A stretch of 64,000 nt of DNA from Quillaja saponaria (taxonomy: Eukaryota; Streptophyta; Magnoliopsida; Fabales; Quillajaceae): the NCBI GenBank assembly GCA_029379385.1, contig CM055611.1:7378001-7442000 (forward strand). Direction: 5' to 3'. This document shows positions 1-12,369 of this stretch, piece after piece. The notes beneath the pieces were generated by a model. The model was not told the DNA's origin. It ran no database searches and saw only the letters and a program-made list of their open reading frames with translations. The translations under genes and the position numbers were made by a program. Position 1 is the first letter of the stretch; each line of letters begins with the position of its first letter.

Positions 1-313
1 GGACAGGGAGACCCGTGAAGTTGGCGCCTGCAATTAGGGTGGTCGCCTTGGTCCTCAGGTCGCCGGAATTGGCCTGAAAATTGATTTGAAGAGCAGCTGC
101 CAAAAAGTGCTTGGGTATTCTCTGTTTTGCTTGAGGAACAAGGTGTTCATGGTGTATCTTAGAAATGTGGTGAGCTGTGTGAGTTTATTTTGTGAAGGTT
201 GTTCATAGAGCAAAGACAAAACTTGGTACATTGATTTGGCGAGATAGAGATATGGAGAGCTCTGTGGAGGTTAGAAAATTCAAATCATATGAATTTCTCA
301 CAGACGGCGCCAA
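1..313 (-). mobile_element. LTR retrotransposon leader with primer-binding site (edge of element)
   Basis: Internal leader of a minus-strand LTR retrotransposon that continues to the left beyond the window. Positions 297-312, read on the minus strand, give TGGCGCCGTCTGTGAG, which has the form of a tRNA-primed plant retrotransposon primer-binding site. It lies one base from the LTR boundary at 314. No gag coding is recognisable in these 313 bases; short open frames here have no family features. The assignment rests on PBS plus LTR structure. Copia or gypsy type cannot be decided. Confidence 0.6.
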
Positions 314-674
314 TGTTAATGTCGAATTGGTCAGAGTTGGAGACCTGGCGAGGTGGTCTCCTCCATGTGTCCAAACTGGAGACCTTGCAAGGTGATCTCT
401 TCTGTGTGTCCGAGCTGGAGACCTGCAAGAGTGGTCCTGGAGACCTGTCAGCAATCCGAAGCTCAAGTCAGTATCTAGAGAGATAAGGAGAGAGCTGTAA
501 AGTGTAGAGAGATTGACCTTTTCTCATAGTGTGAAAACTTGTATTTGTAGGGCCTTTGGTGGGCTTTTGGTGAGCCTGAACTTATTGGGCTTAAGTTAAT
601 ATTTGTATTAATAGGATAAGATTTCAAAAATTGGTGAAACACACTTGTGTTACCCCAAATGTCCTCTCTTAACA
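314..674 (-). repeat. 5' LTR of a minus-strand retrotransposon
   Basis: A 361-bp segment beginning TGTTAA and ending TTAACA on the plus strand, i.e. TG...CA with a 6-bp terminal inverted repeat, directly next to the primer-binding site. Three copies of a 39-bp unit start at 336, 375 and 414, each containing (g/a)(t/c)TGGAGACC, inside the U5-side portion. The partner LTR would lie left of the window, so a target duplication cannot be checked. Confidence 0.6.
336..450. repeat. 39-bp tandem repeat, three imperfect copies
   Basis: TGGAGACC recurs at exact 39-base spacing (units at 336, 375, 414) with surrounding similarity such as TGTGTCC in units 1 and 2. The third copy is shorter and diverged. 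It lies inside the LTR at 314-674. Confidence 0.7.
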
Positions 675-2515
675 ATTTCTGCTCAAATCATATGAAAGGT
701 GTAATTTTTTTCAATTCAAGCAATAGTTTGACTATCATACCTCATGACTTGATTTCAGATCTTATAGTTGGTTTGACAAATTGAGCTTAAATCCCTTGTG
801 AAGCAATCTGAGTTGATACTCCACCGAATCTTCAAGGTCCAACTTCACCTTGTTAATGCCCTCAGCCTCCTATTTTATTAACAACGCCATGTAGGTTTGA
901 AGAAAATCCAATTATAGAGCTATCAAAGAAAAAGAATTTAGCTAAAAACCTAGCAAAAAATCTAAAATACAGAGGGAATATGATGTTTATGGAGGTATGG
1001 TGGTGGTGGGAAAGAGAGAGAAAGGAAATGGCTATTTACTTCTTTTTTTTCTATCTTTTTCTAAATATATGTTTTACTGTAAATTTATAATGCAATTTCT
1101 TCTATTTTTAGATAATAATTTAAATTTTATATTTTATTTATTTTCTACGTGACATTTTCTTATTTGTTTATTTGTCATATGAGATTACCATGAAATATTC
1201 TATTTGTCTATATCACATTTAAAATAAAAATTAAATTAAATTTTGTGTTAAATTATAGGGATGAAAAATATAAAGTAGTCAAAATTCTTTTGTTGAGAAA
1301 CAAAATACAAAGCTACCGAGAAATTGCACTTTTATCAATTAAAAGATCTCTTTCTTACACAAGTCTTTCTCGCCTAAACTTAAATTTTAAATAAAATCAA
1401 TAAATATTCTAAAAAACAGAAAAAGTAAATAAATAAACAAATACACAAGTGGCTGGCTTGGAATAACCAATTATACCTGCAAGGGCACAAAGGCAAGGAG
1501 GAAAGAAACAAAAGTTGTTTGCACGTGAAATCCAAGTTTTCCCACATATCAATATATGAATGCATAGAAACTCAAATTTGATAACGCATCACGTGATTTC
1601 TGCAACTTCTATTTTTATTCTTTACTGGCCTTATCTTTCTATGTTGAGTTTGGTCAATAAATTAAAATAATAACATATTATTACTAAATCAGTAATTTGC
1701 AAATAATTGATTTCTGTGATATAAAGTGTGTCTGCCATCAAGTACTCTTGTATTAGTCATCCAATTAATTTAATCTCTCGTGTTTCATAAAATTATCAAA
1801 CCAACAACTCTGCCATTAAAAATAATAATTGTTTTAACGTGTATCATGCATACATTTTCTTTTAAAGAGACTACCCTACATTTTTTTTATTTAGTGTCAA
1901 GTTTTGTATATTAAGATTAGAGAATTGATGAAAAATTTTACTCCTCAGTTCTCAAAGAAAATTTGAATCATGAATTCAATAAATATAGAACATATTCTTG
2001 AAGAATAGGCTAACTCCATAAATCCTACATCTTTATACAATAATTAGAAAAATATATCTATTTAAAAATAATTTAGTGTAAATAGATGTCCAGTGAAATT
2101 AAAAAAAAAAACAGGTTAAGAAAATTAAAACCGAAAATGCTAATTGTTACAATTAATAAAATCTTTTTACATAAATTTAATTAAATTCTTAAGAAATCAA
2201 TACTCATTTTTAAAATCTCACCTAACAATATAACTTTTAATTTATAAAAAAAAAATAGATTCTCGTGTTTGATTTTTCCCACATATTCAAACAATTATAT
2301 AAATTAAGATACACAAGTGTCCACATCGTCTATCATCAATAAATCTCCAATATCTAATTAGTATATTAACAAGAGATCTCTCAAAGTTAACACCATTTTT
2401 AAACTTGGTTTACCTAGCATTTTTAAAATATAATATGATGCATTATTGATTTCTTTGGCCTGCAAATGCATTATTGATTGAAACTATGACAATATATCTA
2501 CATGCACTTGAGCTC
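675..2515. other. AT-rich intergenic region
   Basis: About 1.8 kb between the retrotransposon LTR and the Kunitz-type gene. It is AT-rich with short poly-A/T runs and no coding segment with family features. The last few hundred bases are presumably the Kunitz gene promoter; no element beyond the TATA box at its right end was recognised. Confidence 0.5.
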
Positions 2516-2523
2516 TATATAAA
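2516..2523 (+). promoter_or_regulatory. TATA box of the Kunitz-type gene
   Basis: TATATAAA about 70 bp upstream of the ATA at 2590 that occupies the start-codon position. Spacing suits a plant promoter with a short leader. Its survival suggests the locus may still be transcribed despite the altered start codon. Confidence 0.6.
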
Positions 2524-2589
2524 TCAGGCTCATCAGCATTCCATTCATCCCAAAATACAAGGACAGCCTTTTATACTAGACTAGAAACA

Positions 2590-3222
2590 ATAAAGTCAAT
2601 TGCATTGTTAGCAGTCTCCTTCCTTCTTTTTGCCTTCACTGCCTTTGCTAGATCTGATCCTGTGTTTGACATATCTGGTGACATTGTCCAAGAGGGTGTT
2701 AGCTACCATATTCTGCCAGTTCACAGAGGCAGAGGTGGTGGGTTTACTCTTGCCAACACTGGGGACAAACAGTCCGGCCCACTTGATGTCATCCAACAAC
2801 ATGTTAGAGCATTTGACAGCCTTCCACTTGCATTTTCACCCTTAATACAAAGAAGAGGTGAAGTCCACATCTCTAATGACCTTAACATTAAGGTCTCTGC
2901 CAAGACTAGTTCTGAACAATCCAGAGTGTGGAAGGTTGCTAAACAATCAAATGGTCTGTGGTTTGTGACTACTTGTGGTGTTGAAGGAAACCTGGGTTTT
3001 GAAACCATCACCAGTTGGTTTAAAATTGAGAAATATGGTAGTGATTACAAGCTTGCTTTCTGTCCTGAGGTGGTAGATGCCCCAGTTATATGCAAAGATC
3101 TTGGTATATATGTTGACGAGGAAGGAAAAAGGCATTTGGCTTTGGGTGATGAAATTCCACCTCTTACTGTCATGTTCAAAAGGGCTGAGACTTCCTCAAA
3201 ATATTTGGAAACTGTGGTGTAG
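2590..3222 (+). pseudogene. Kunitz-type/miraculin-like protease inhibitor, start codon lost
   Basis: Single-exon Kunitz (soybean trypsin inhibitor, STI) family gene, 210 codons plus stop, normal for the family. The family encodes secreted or vacuolar beta-trefoil inhibitors of serine or cysteine proteases, including miraculin-like defence proteins. Residues 1-20 form a signal peptide (KSIALLAVSFLLFAFTAFA after the first residue); the mature part starts near RSDPVFD, with the family's N-terminal D-x-x-GD pattern. Odd points: the codon where Met is expected is ATA (2590-2592). No in-frame ATG exists from the TATA box to near the C-terminus (VMFKRA). The first conserved Cys (usually in CPLDV) is replaced (SGPLDV), so the first disulfide cannot form, although its partner (TTCG) and the second Cys pair (FCPEV, VICKD) are present. 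The rest of the frame is open. It may be a recent pseudogene, an allele, or start from a non-AUG codon. Confidence 0.85.
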
Positions 3223-3405
3223 AAGACAATGAGTCAGAGGTCAAAAAGCTAGCCTACCTAATAAGCCAAGTTAAGCACAACGCACGACCTTGTCCTGAAT
3301 CTTCTGGTGTTTATGTATTTAAGCTTAAGCCAGTTCGTATGTGTATATGCTTGCTGTTTCTCTACCCTTTGTGGTTGTGTGTTTCTTTTCCATGTGCAGT
3401 GAAGA

Positions 3406-3411
3406 AATAAA
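3406..3411 (+). terminator. Polyadenylation signal of the Kunitz-type gene
   Basis: AATAAA 184 bp past the TAG stop at 3220-3222, in a T-rich context typical of a plant 3' end. Confidence 0.5.
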
Positions 3412-3846
3412 TTCTAAGCTTTGCCTTGTACAATGTACATCAAAATCTTTTTCTATTGTTTCTCTCGTTGCATTTTACATAATCTGTTCTCGCATTTACA
3501 AAAGCAATTAATGGTCTCATTATATGATGAACTCTTCATTAAAATCTTTACTAACATTAACAAGAAACAGAGGAGGCACCTGGGATAGTTCTACAAATCA
3601 CAACACTAATGCATAACAATTTTCTTAACTGTAAATAGAAGCAATAAACAGATTTCACACTAAAGAAAGTAGCATTGATTTATTTATTTTATCTATTTAA
3701 CATTTATAGCAAGGAACCCAACGTTCCTCTTGTGAGGGATTTGTTAAACCTCAAATAAAACAGAACTTATTTGACATTTTTCATGCTTTTAAGCATTACT
3801 GTCAAATGGGACAACAGTCGTGGTGTGCCAGATGGGACACGTACGT
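3412..3846. other. Intergenic region
   Basis: AT-rich spacer between the Kunitz-type gene and the FAR1-related promoter. No gene or repeat recognised. Confidence 0.5.
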
Positions 3847-3973
3847 GGCCCAGGGCCTGGGACGCTCATCTCCCGCCGTCAATCCAAACGGGGCATGAGA
3901 TAAATTAAGCTGTGTAAGTCAAGGTGGGCCAAATGTTGGCTCCACCTTATGAATTGGGCATTCTAGATGGGCC
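3847..3973 (+). promoter_or_regulatory. Site II (TGGGCC/GGCCCA) cluster in the FAR1-related promoter
   Basis: GGCCCA at 3847-3852 and TGGGCC at 3925-3930 and 3968-3973, in an unusually GC-rich patch just upstream of the inferred first exon. Site II motifs are bound by TCP factors and are common in promoters of broadly expressed plant genes. Core-promoter function is inferred. Confidence 0.5.
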
Positions 3974-4062
3974 TCATCTACATAAACAAAAAAAGAAATG
4001 GGAGTAAGCCCCATGATAAAGAAATCAGATAATTAAGAAAAAAAAAACAAAAAAAAAAAACA

Positions 4063-4131
4063 ATGTTCCCCATTTCATTTCTCTCTCTATTCGCAGAAGG
4101 TGGGTTCTCTCCCTTCACCCAAGTTTTCTGA
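4063..4131 (+). CDS. Possible upstream ORF in the 5' leader of the FAR1-related gene
   Basis: The first ATG of the inferred leader opens a 22-codon frame (MFPISFLSLFAEGG...) and stops at TGA 4129-4131, before the exon 1 donor. If transcription starts upstream of 4063, this uORF would precede the main start and could lower its translation. The transcription start is unknown. Confidence 0.3.
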   Translation: MFPISFLSLFAEGGFSPFTQVF

Positions 4132-4189
4132 CTATAGCAGTACACAATTGACACCTCCAGTTGTGCAGAGATCATCCGCTTCCATTCAC

Positions 4190-7100
4190 AGTAAGCTTCC
4201 GTATATTTCTCTTTCTTGTTCTGTTTCTTCTCATTTTGACTTACGAAATATTTGGCAGTACACAAAACTACGACGTACCCAGATCTTAAATATGCGATTT
4301 ACATACAGTATACTGGGGTAATTGCCTCGCTTAGCTATTACACTCCCTTTCCTGTTTAATCTCACAGGAGAAAATTTTCTACCTTGAAACATAGAATATG
4401 GGTATAACTTATTCACTCACTCAATTGCACAGATGTTCTCGTTGTTGTTGTTGGGGATGGTGGCGGTGGTGAAGTTATACCATTTTACTTCAAAAGTTAG
4501 CAGCGCATAATTTTTTCTGATCATGGTTTGTTATTTGGCTGGAACTTCATTCTTCCCATACCATTGGGTAGTATCTTGTAAAATATCCGTTGATTAGAAT
4601 GTACCCTTGTTACCACCCGGCAGCCACTCAGGCTTGTTGCACGTGAGTCATATCTATTTGATTGTTACTTTTTTTTTTTTGTATGTGTAAGATGAACCCT
4701 AAACTAGGTATATAATAAAGGGTTTTTCTAACTAGTGCCTAAGGGGGAGGTGCAATAAATATATTTTTTGAATTTTGAAACATTTCAAAAGTAGTAAATT
4801 ATTTATTATACAACATTAAAATCATGGCCAACCATTATAATAAATGATATAAAATTTCTATATTTATGATCTTAACAAGCGAGGTCACTTGTTAAAAAAA
4901 TCTTATAATAAAAAATCTAATATAATATGATTTTCTAATTTAGCATTATAAATACCTTCTAAAATTAATGTTTTTTCAGTATGCATATATTTTTAATATC
5001 TTACTTATATCCTTGAATGTTTTAATATTGAAAATCATGTATTTTTCATTATTTCATCGTTATAATTTTTTTTGTTATAATGTAAGTATGTATCTATAAT
5101 AATTCATTTATTCATTATAGTTTTGTACCCCAAGATAAAAATCCTGACTCTGCCTCTGTTTGAGAGGGTAGGTCTTGTTTAAGTATATACTAGCATTTGC
5201 ACAGGTTTTTATACTTTTTAAAAGAAGTAATTTATAGCAAAATTTTGAAATACAAATAAATACTTCACATATAAGGAAAAAAAAGGTATTTATACGTTAA
5301 ATTTAGGGATAAAAAACATATATATATATATATCAAATAGCTAATATCTAATATCACACATCTTTTTCTTTTAAGTTCTCAGGATGCATTTCTAATATAA
5401 AATTCAAATTCTTGACATATAAGTTTGGAATCTAAAAGATAGTAAGAAAATAAGCAACAAACAAATAAAAATAAGAAAGAAAAAAAAAAAGGTAGGAAGA
5501 TTACAAGAAGGTGAAGAGATTGCACGAAAGAATTAAAATGGGAATATGAAGGGGTTTTAACGTCTTTCACACCTTAATAGAGGAAACATTGATCTTAGAT
5601 GGGAAATTGGAGAGACATTAATACAATTTTAGGTGGGATTATTATGAGAAAGTAGGGAGATTATGTGAAAGAATTAAAGATAGCAAGAATATGAAGAGCT
5701 CCAAAACTGAGGGAGAGAAATAATTGATATGGTTTTAGAAGGTTCTACATTCTAATATTAAAAACTTAATAATATTAGATAATACTGAGGTATATAAATG
5801 TTTCGACTCTCTTTTATAAGAAAATGAAAGGTTTAACATTTAATGTTCCTTATTATTATTATTAATAAATATTTAACATGTGCCATGTGGCACTTAATTT
5901 AAATTTGTCGTCACTTCTTGCTGCACCAGATCATTTTTTAACCTTTGTCTTTTGTGCCCTTTTAAATTCTATTATTCTGATTCCTGAGGAAGGTGTACCT
6001 TTTTCCTTTTCCTGTTTTGGTCATTTTGCTGTTAGTTTTGTAGTGTGATCAGATTGCCTCTTTGATTGTTCCTCAACTGTTCAAGACTCTTAATTTATGT
6101 TTGTTGAACTTAATTCTACATTTTTGAAAAATTATATGGCATGGTTGAAAGGTACATTCTTGTATACAAATTTTTTGTACAATCTTATTTTTTAAGTCCT
6201 TTTTGGCATTAGTAAGCTGGTGATTTTGCTATTAAGTGTCAGGGATCACTGGGCTGTCTTCCTGCCTAGTGCTTATTCTTTGAGTTTTTTCATAAGTTAT
6301 TGGGTTTAATTTTTTTGTTATTTAGTTATTCCTTAGATTAATGTTACTATTTTAGTATTATGAATAACAAAGACTCATAAGGGTTCTGTGGTTGTCTTGT
6401 TTTATTACTAGTTGTAACTAGTTCAACTACTAGAGTAATCGGGTATTATTCACTGACTCACTGTTGAGAAGTCAGGTATTGTTTATTCCCCTGAAAAGGT
6501 ATCCACAACTCGACTTTTATACTTATTATAATTCAGATTTTAATCCATATTAAATCTTTCTCCATCTTATTTTCCATAATCAAAACCTCACCTCCATTGA
6601 AACCGTGTAGGCTATAGTCTTGTAGCCTAAATCTCATATTGACGCTTCCTGTCGTCCTGGTAGCAAAGCAGTTGTCATTTCAAACCTTTCAAAATAAATT
6701 TCTCCTCCACCCTAATTTTATCAGTCCTGGGAATCCAAATATGTTTCTTTGTCACTGTGTTTTATTGCCAAGTAACTATGAGGGGTCTCTCCTACATCCC
6801 CTTATGGGAAACAAGCTTTTGTCCTACATCAATGAATCTCCTTTTCTACACTCTGTAATTTTTACATGTTAAGCAGCACAGTTTCTCGTTCAGAGCACAA
6901 CCTTCAAGTTAATACTAAAATCATGTGAAAAATAATGTTCTTATACCTTTTCTCCTACCAAATTAAGGTTTTTGGCAAGTATCAAGCAGTTAGGGAAAGT
7001 TTTTATTATGTTCATGAGTCGTGCTGTCACCCTGATACATTTAGCCCAAAAATGGATGTCTTGACAATTATTAGTGAGACAGATTAGGTTGTGGATACTT

Positions 7101-10100
7101 CCAAATTAGAAAGCCTGGATATGATTCCATTACAATCCAATTTGTAAAGTTGTATTCTGATTATGGGAGAATTGCATCCTATGTTTTAAATGGTTAACAA
7201 TTTTATTTCTTTTCACAATTCATAAAAACTAAAAGGATACTGCATTAACTTCTGTTTAAAGAGGATTTTTTTTCCTTTCTATGCCCCTCTGTCTTCTTTC
7301 TTTCATTAATAATACTTATTATCTAAGAAAAAGATACTGTAATATGAAAGATTCTTTTGTTCTTATTTCACCTGAGAAGTTTTAAAAATAACATTTTGAT
7401 TTGCATGCAAAATATAAGTCCTAATAAATATGTTGTATTTTTCTGAATTCATGTTTTTTGAACTTCTTGTATAACTGTGAAATAGGGCCTGAGGGAATAT
7501 ATGGTGATTTGGTTATGGGTCATGGGAGTAGAAATGGTTGTGCTTTCTTTCATACATTTAACTGTATACGTGAATCTATTAAGCTGACATAGATTCTTTT
7601 TCTTGTTTTGAATAAAATATTGGAGCTATATAGCTGCTACTTTGAAAAGTATAAATACAATAAAGTGTGACACTAGCGAGTCTCTTGCTTGATTTTCCTC
7701 AATTGATCATATAAGCAATATGCTAAGACTTTTTATTGCTGTGGCTATTCTCTTTGGACTTTCACCAAACACCAATAGAATGCATTCAGATTGAAAATAG
7801 GATTGTGGGACTTACAGGAATTACTCTTTAAGAATGTTAATGATGGTCTATCGAACAGTTCTTGGTTGATCACATCATCAGGATATACGTCATAGACTTG
7901 TGGAGAATCCCAATCTATCGAATTAACTCATTCAAGTTTCTTATCTTCAATATAGTCTTCTAATTTGTCTGAGGATTCATAATTTCTGTTTGAACTACCA
8001 TGATCAAGTAGTTGAGAAATCCACTTCCCCTGAGATTCAACTTGTAATCTCTATGAATTGCTTTGTTCACGTCATTTTGGCACTGATACCACTGGATGGA
8101 ATTGAGAGCACATGGAGACAGAAGCATAGTTCAATCTTCAATTGAAGCCTAGAGAAACAGGAAGACCTCTTTTAGGGTGCTATATTGAGCAAACTGTAAA
8201 CTCTCATAATAATGCAATAAGCTGAAGGCTATTTTCTTGTATCCAATCAAAACTTTACCATGTATTTGGTCTAATCTAAATAAAGTCAATATACTAACCA
8301 AAAAGTGACATAAAAGACCTAACTTAATGAGGCTGGATCCTGATTCAGTAGCTTAATATAAGTGACTTACATATATTATACTTTCTTCTATACCATTTTT
8401 CTTGCTTTTGTTTGATGAATGTAAATAAGGTTTTGTTGCATGATATGTATTTAATGTCTGGTTTGGAAGTTAGTGGCCATCTCAAGTGTCTTTAATAAAT
8501 ATGTTGGATCATGCAGAGCAAATTAGGTTCCCAACTCTGAAGGTGCTCCTATATTTAATGACTTTATGGGTGTTTAAATTTCTTCTGGTTTGAGTGCAAG
8601 CTTATATCATGATTTCCCGCCATTATCACAAGATCTCTCATGGGTGGATACATGCCTATTGACTATTTGTTGTCCGTTAAGAATATGAATTTTCATAATA
8701 ATTTGGAGCCATTTAGTAGATTATATATTTATCAGAAAAGAAACTGGAAATTTTGAAAATGTAGTTTGACCATCTTGTCAATGGATGATGCAGTGACATG
8801 TAAATCTTGTCTTTTTTATGTATTTTAAAAAACCCATATGTTGAACTTCTGTATTTTAATGATATAAATTGGAATACTTTTATTGATTGTGTGATAGTGG
8901 ATTTGGACAAGGGAAATGAGGCAGAACAGAGCTCTGTTGAAGCAAATACAAGTGTTAGAGATGGAGGTGAAGTTCTAGAGCCATATGTGGGAATGGAATT
9001 TAATTCTGAAGAAGAAGCCAGGAAATTCTATATTGATTATGCCAGCCGGGTAGGATTTGTTGTACGTATTATGCAGTGTCGTCGTTCAGGGATTGATGGA
9101 AGAACTCTTGCCCGTCGACTTGGATGTAACAAACAAGGATTCTCTCCAAATTATAAGGGAACATTTGGACCAGATAAGAAGCCACGGTCTAGTGCACGAG
9201 AAGGTTGCAATGCAACTATTTTGGTGAAGATGGAAAAGTCAGGAAAATGGGTTGTTTCAAGATTTGTAAAAGATCACAATCATCCTCTAATTATTACTGC
9301 AAATGGGTTTAGCACAGAGGTTAGCTTCCTTGTTAATTTGAATAGCTGTAGATTATTCATTTTTGTTTTCAAATAATGATATTGACTTAGAAAAATGTAT
9401 TGTGAATGGGAAGAGTCGTAGATACTTGCAAAGAGTTGTGAACTTAAAGGCTGTCCATTTTCATTGGAGAGTTGCTGACTGCATTTTTTATAATTGTTCT
9501 ATAAATATTATATTTTTCTTACTAATGCTCTGTTGTTAGATTATCTTACTGTTGTATCTTGGCATTTTGTAGAGATACCAAATTGTGATTATAATAACTT
9601 ATTACCATACAAGGATCAGTATTTGCACTGAAAGTTGAAAGCTTTATAAAAAGTACTATCATCATATGTAGATTTAACAAATAAAAGGAGTAAGAGGATG
9701 TTGGGCTCATTCAAATTATGCTAAGTAGTTTTTTTTTTTTTTTTTTTTCTTTCTATATAAAGAAGAAGAAGAATAGAAGTCGAAGAACATACCTGATTGA
9801 GTTATTTTCTTTTTCTTTTTGATCTTGATGTCTCATGAAGCTTCTAGGAAATTGTACAGGCTTGCCTAGGAATCTTAAAAGACCTTTATCTGCAAATTAA
9901 ATTTTCATAGTTTCTTCCTTAGTTATCTCATGGTTTAGTAAAATTGATATGGGTCATCTCAATTTAGTAAGTATGTATTCTTTTAAGGATTGATGATGGT
10001 TGGCATTCTTTTCTCATGTACCAAGAAAAAAGGGTTTATGTTCAGCTCAATCTAACTTTTAGAAGAGTTAAATAAGCTTTGCGATTGCCATTATTCTTTC

Positions 10101-12369
10101 AATATGTCTCACCAATTCTTTCTCATAAATATATCGTTTTTATTTCTGTCTGATTTATTTAGTGCAATTCTAGCTGAAGTTCTTTGTAGTTTCAAGTGTT
10201 TATCTTAACTTTTTTAGGGCTTCTGTACATAGTTTTCTGTTTCCTTGATAGTACCTAAGGAAAAGATTCGTCAAGACCCAAACATCTATCATATAAGCCA
10301 ATCAGCTACTGCCTAATTAGGTTATAGGCCAAAGTGCTAGCCAGAAGGCTCAAAAAGATTTCAGTTTGGCCATGTAACAGGCTGCCTTGTTTATGTTAAT
10401 TTTGCAATTTCTTATTGTGCCTTTTGGTTTAATGGATCAAGATTGATATCTATCCATCTAAGGATGATTTTCTTTAGATGTTGCAAAGGCCTATTCCCAT
10501 GTGCCATGATATTCAGTTCCATATTCTGGAGTACATGGAATTGGACAACAGGTGAAGTGGTACCTACATGCATGTTTACCTTTTGGCTGTTGTGGTTTGT
10601 GGCTATGGTTGGATGTCTGGGTACTATGTTTTTTTAGAGCAGAAAGCCCTTGATCTGGTTGTTGCAAGAGAACTCACTATTTTGTAACTTCTGTCAATTC
10701 TTTTCTATGCAAAAGTTTTTTCTGAAATTTTTTTCCTTTTAAAAAGACAATTGGTTTAAGAGGTAGTAGAGTGTAACAGTTACATTCAGTGTCGGACTTT
10801 GATTTCACACCATCACCGAAGTCCTACTGTGTCGACACTGCTAGGTGGGGGTAAATGGAGAATCCGGGTAAAAGCCTGGGCATGTCAGTAGTTGAAGGCC
10901 TTTAACCATTCACTGGTGTTCTGTTGCATACCCTGGATCGCATGGAGCCAGGAAGAGCTGAGGTGGCTACCTACATGCATCTGTACTATTTTCCCTCTGT
11001 TCTCATCATTGGATGTTGTTTTTCTTTGTATATTGAGCAGCTGACTGGAACTATGCTTTTACGTGAAAGAAACTATCTTTAAAAAAAGTAGGTGAGGTGA
11101 GGTGAGGTGGCTATCTACCAAGTATATTAACTATTTTTGGTTTCCAACCATATTTAAGTATTCTTTGGGCATTAACTGTTCTTCGTTTACTAACTAGTTA
11201 AAGGAAATCAGCATATCCTTTTGGCTGGCTTAGGTAAAGAGTTTATCCTGTTGTTGTTGGAGTATGGTGTATGGACTTGCCAAGTTGATGGTTTGAGGTT
11301 AAGGAGATGGTTGGAATTCAAATTGTTTGTGCAATGCAGCATGACAACTCTGTAGACATAGAGGTATGGCTGGGGTATGGGTAAGGGCTGGACTACTTGA
11401 CAGTTCATGACTCTTGTGGGGTTAATGGCTGGATTGGGGTTAGGTCTTTTTCTCTTGGTACTTGTTAAGACTGGGTATGGATGCATGCTAATTTTCCTTC
11501 AGGTTTTTGGTTTGTCTTACTTCTATGAAATAATAATGTACAGCATTATTGAGTATAATGGTAAAATTTGTATGCTCTGATGGCTGTTAGATATGTCAGC
11601 TGTTCATTGTATTAGAACCCAATTCCGTTGGAAAGTTTAGAACATTACATGGTTGATGGTAGGATAGATTGCTAAATGTTTTAATTGGTTGTATTTCAAT
11701 TCTCTGTTATTTAGATAAATGATTTTTATAATTTGATTATGGTTTAAAGTAGTAGAAACTTTCCTGCCTAATAAAGAGAAATGTTCTAAGGATCCTTCAA
11801 AAAACCTATTGTATGTCCACCCAGTGTTGATAATTTGTTAGTGTTACATGTAGAAGGAGGCAGGAAGAGATAATCATTCAGGTAAGACTACCTCTTGAAG
11901 GCTGAAAAAGTTGGTAGATTTACTCAACTATCCAATAATAAGAAAAGACTGGTATTGCTACATGAGGGTGATACGATCATACTAGCAAGACGACCTCTAA
12001 AAGGACCCAACTTTCCCCCTCCAAAAGGACGAATTTCATTACCAACTTACTTTTCCTGGCTTTTGTATCCCCTTATTTCTTTGTATGGTGTTTGGGATTT
12101 CTTTGCTTTCAGTTTACAAATGATAATTTTTTTACATTTACTTGCAGGGGGATAAAGACAAGAAAATTGAAGAACTTACTATGGAGTTAGAGCACCAGGA
12201 GCAATTATGTGCTGCTTATCGAGAAAAACTATTTACTTTCATGAATAACGTTGAGCTGCAAACTGAGGAACTTTCGGCTAAAATTCAAGTGATTGTTGAC
12301 AATGTGAAGAAAGTCGAATCTGGAGTACAAAAACATTCCTGGCGCAGAAAGCCTTCACGACTAACCTGA
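4190..12369 (+). CDS. Short FAR1-related protein (FAR1 DNA-binding domain plus coiled coil)
   Basis: Inferred exons: a leader ending at 4190, 8898-9319 and 12148-12369, with all donor/acceptor and phase joins consistent. Exon 1 ends in A before GTAAGC, and exon 2 begins TGGATTTGG after an AG, so the join makes ATG GAT TTG. The 214-residue product starts MDLDKGNEAE. The FAR1 domain (about 29-130) carries Cys61, Cys77, Cys104 and the HNH pair 127/129 of the WRKY-GCM1-type zinc finger. Residues 142-200 (GDKDKKIEELTMELEHQEQ onward) are a charged heptad-like coiled coil. The protein lacks the MULE transposase core and SWIM finger of full FAR1/FHY3. It resembles the short Arabidopsis FAR1-related proteins (At3g59470/At2g43280 type), a transposase-derived family with probable nuclear DNA binding. 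The exon 1 assignment is the least certain part; an extra small exon in the 2.8-kb second intron cannot be excluded. Confidence 0.8.
4191..8897 (+). other. Intron 1 of the FAR1-related gene
   Basis: 4.7-kb intron (GTAAGC...TAG) that would interrupt the initiation codon after its first base. AT-rich, with a (TA)n run near 5318-5332. No coding segment with family features was recognised inside; open frames such as one at 6639-6872 show none. Confidence 0.5.
9320..12147 (+). other. Intron 2 of the FAR1-related gene
   Basis: 2.8-kb phase-0 intron from GTTAGC to TTGCAG. It holds a poly-T run near 9728-9748 and a short GAGGT repeat near 11092-11110. No gene recognised. Confidence 0.55.

Noticed and set aside
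9728..9748. Long poly-T/poly-A runs (also 16196, 20850) as retroposon tails
   Set aside because: No adjacent SINE or LINE body or target duplication was visible; simple homopolymers suffice.
10443..10637. Open frame in FAR1-related intron 2
   Set aside because: Hydrophobic, low-complexity translation without domain features; lies in an intron with good splice sites either side.
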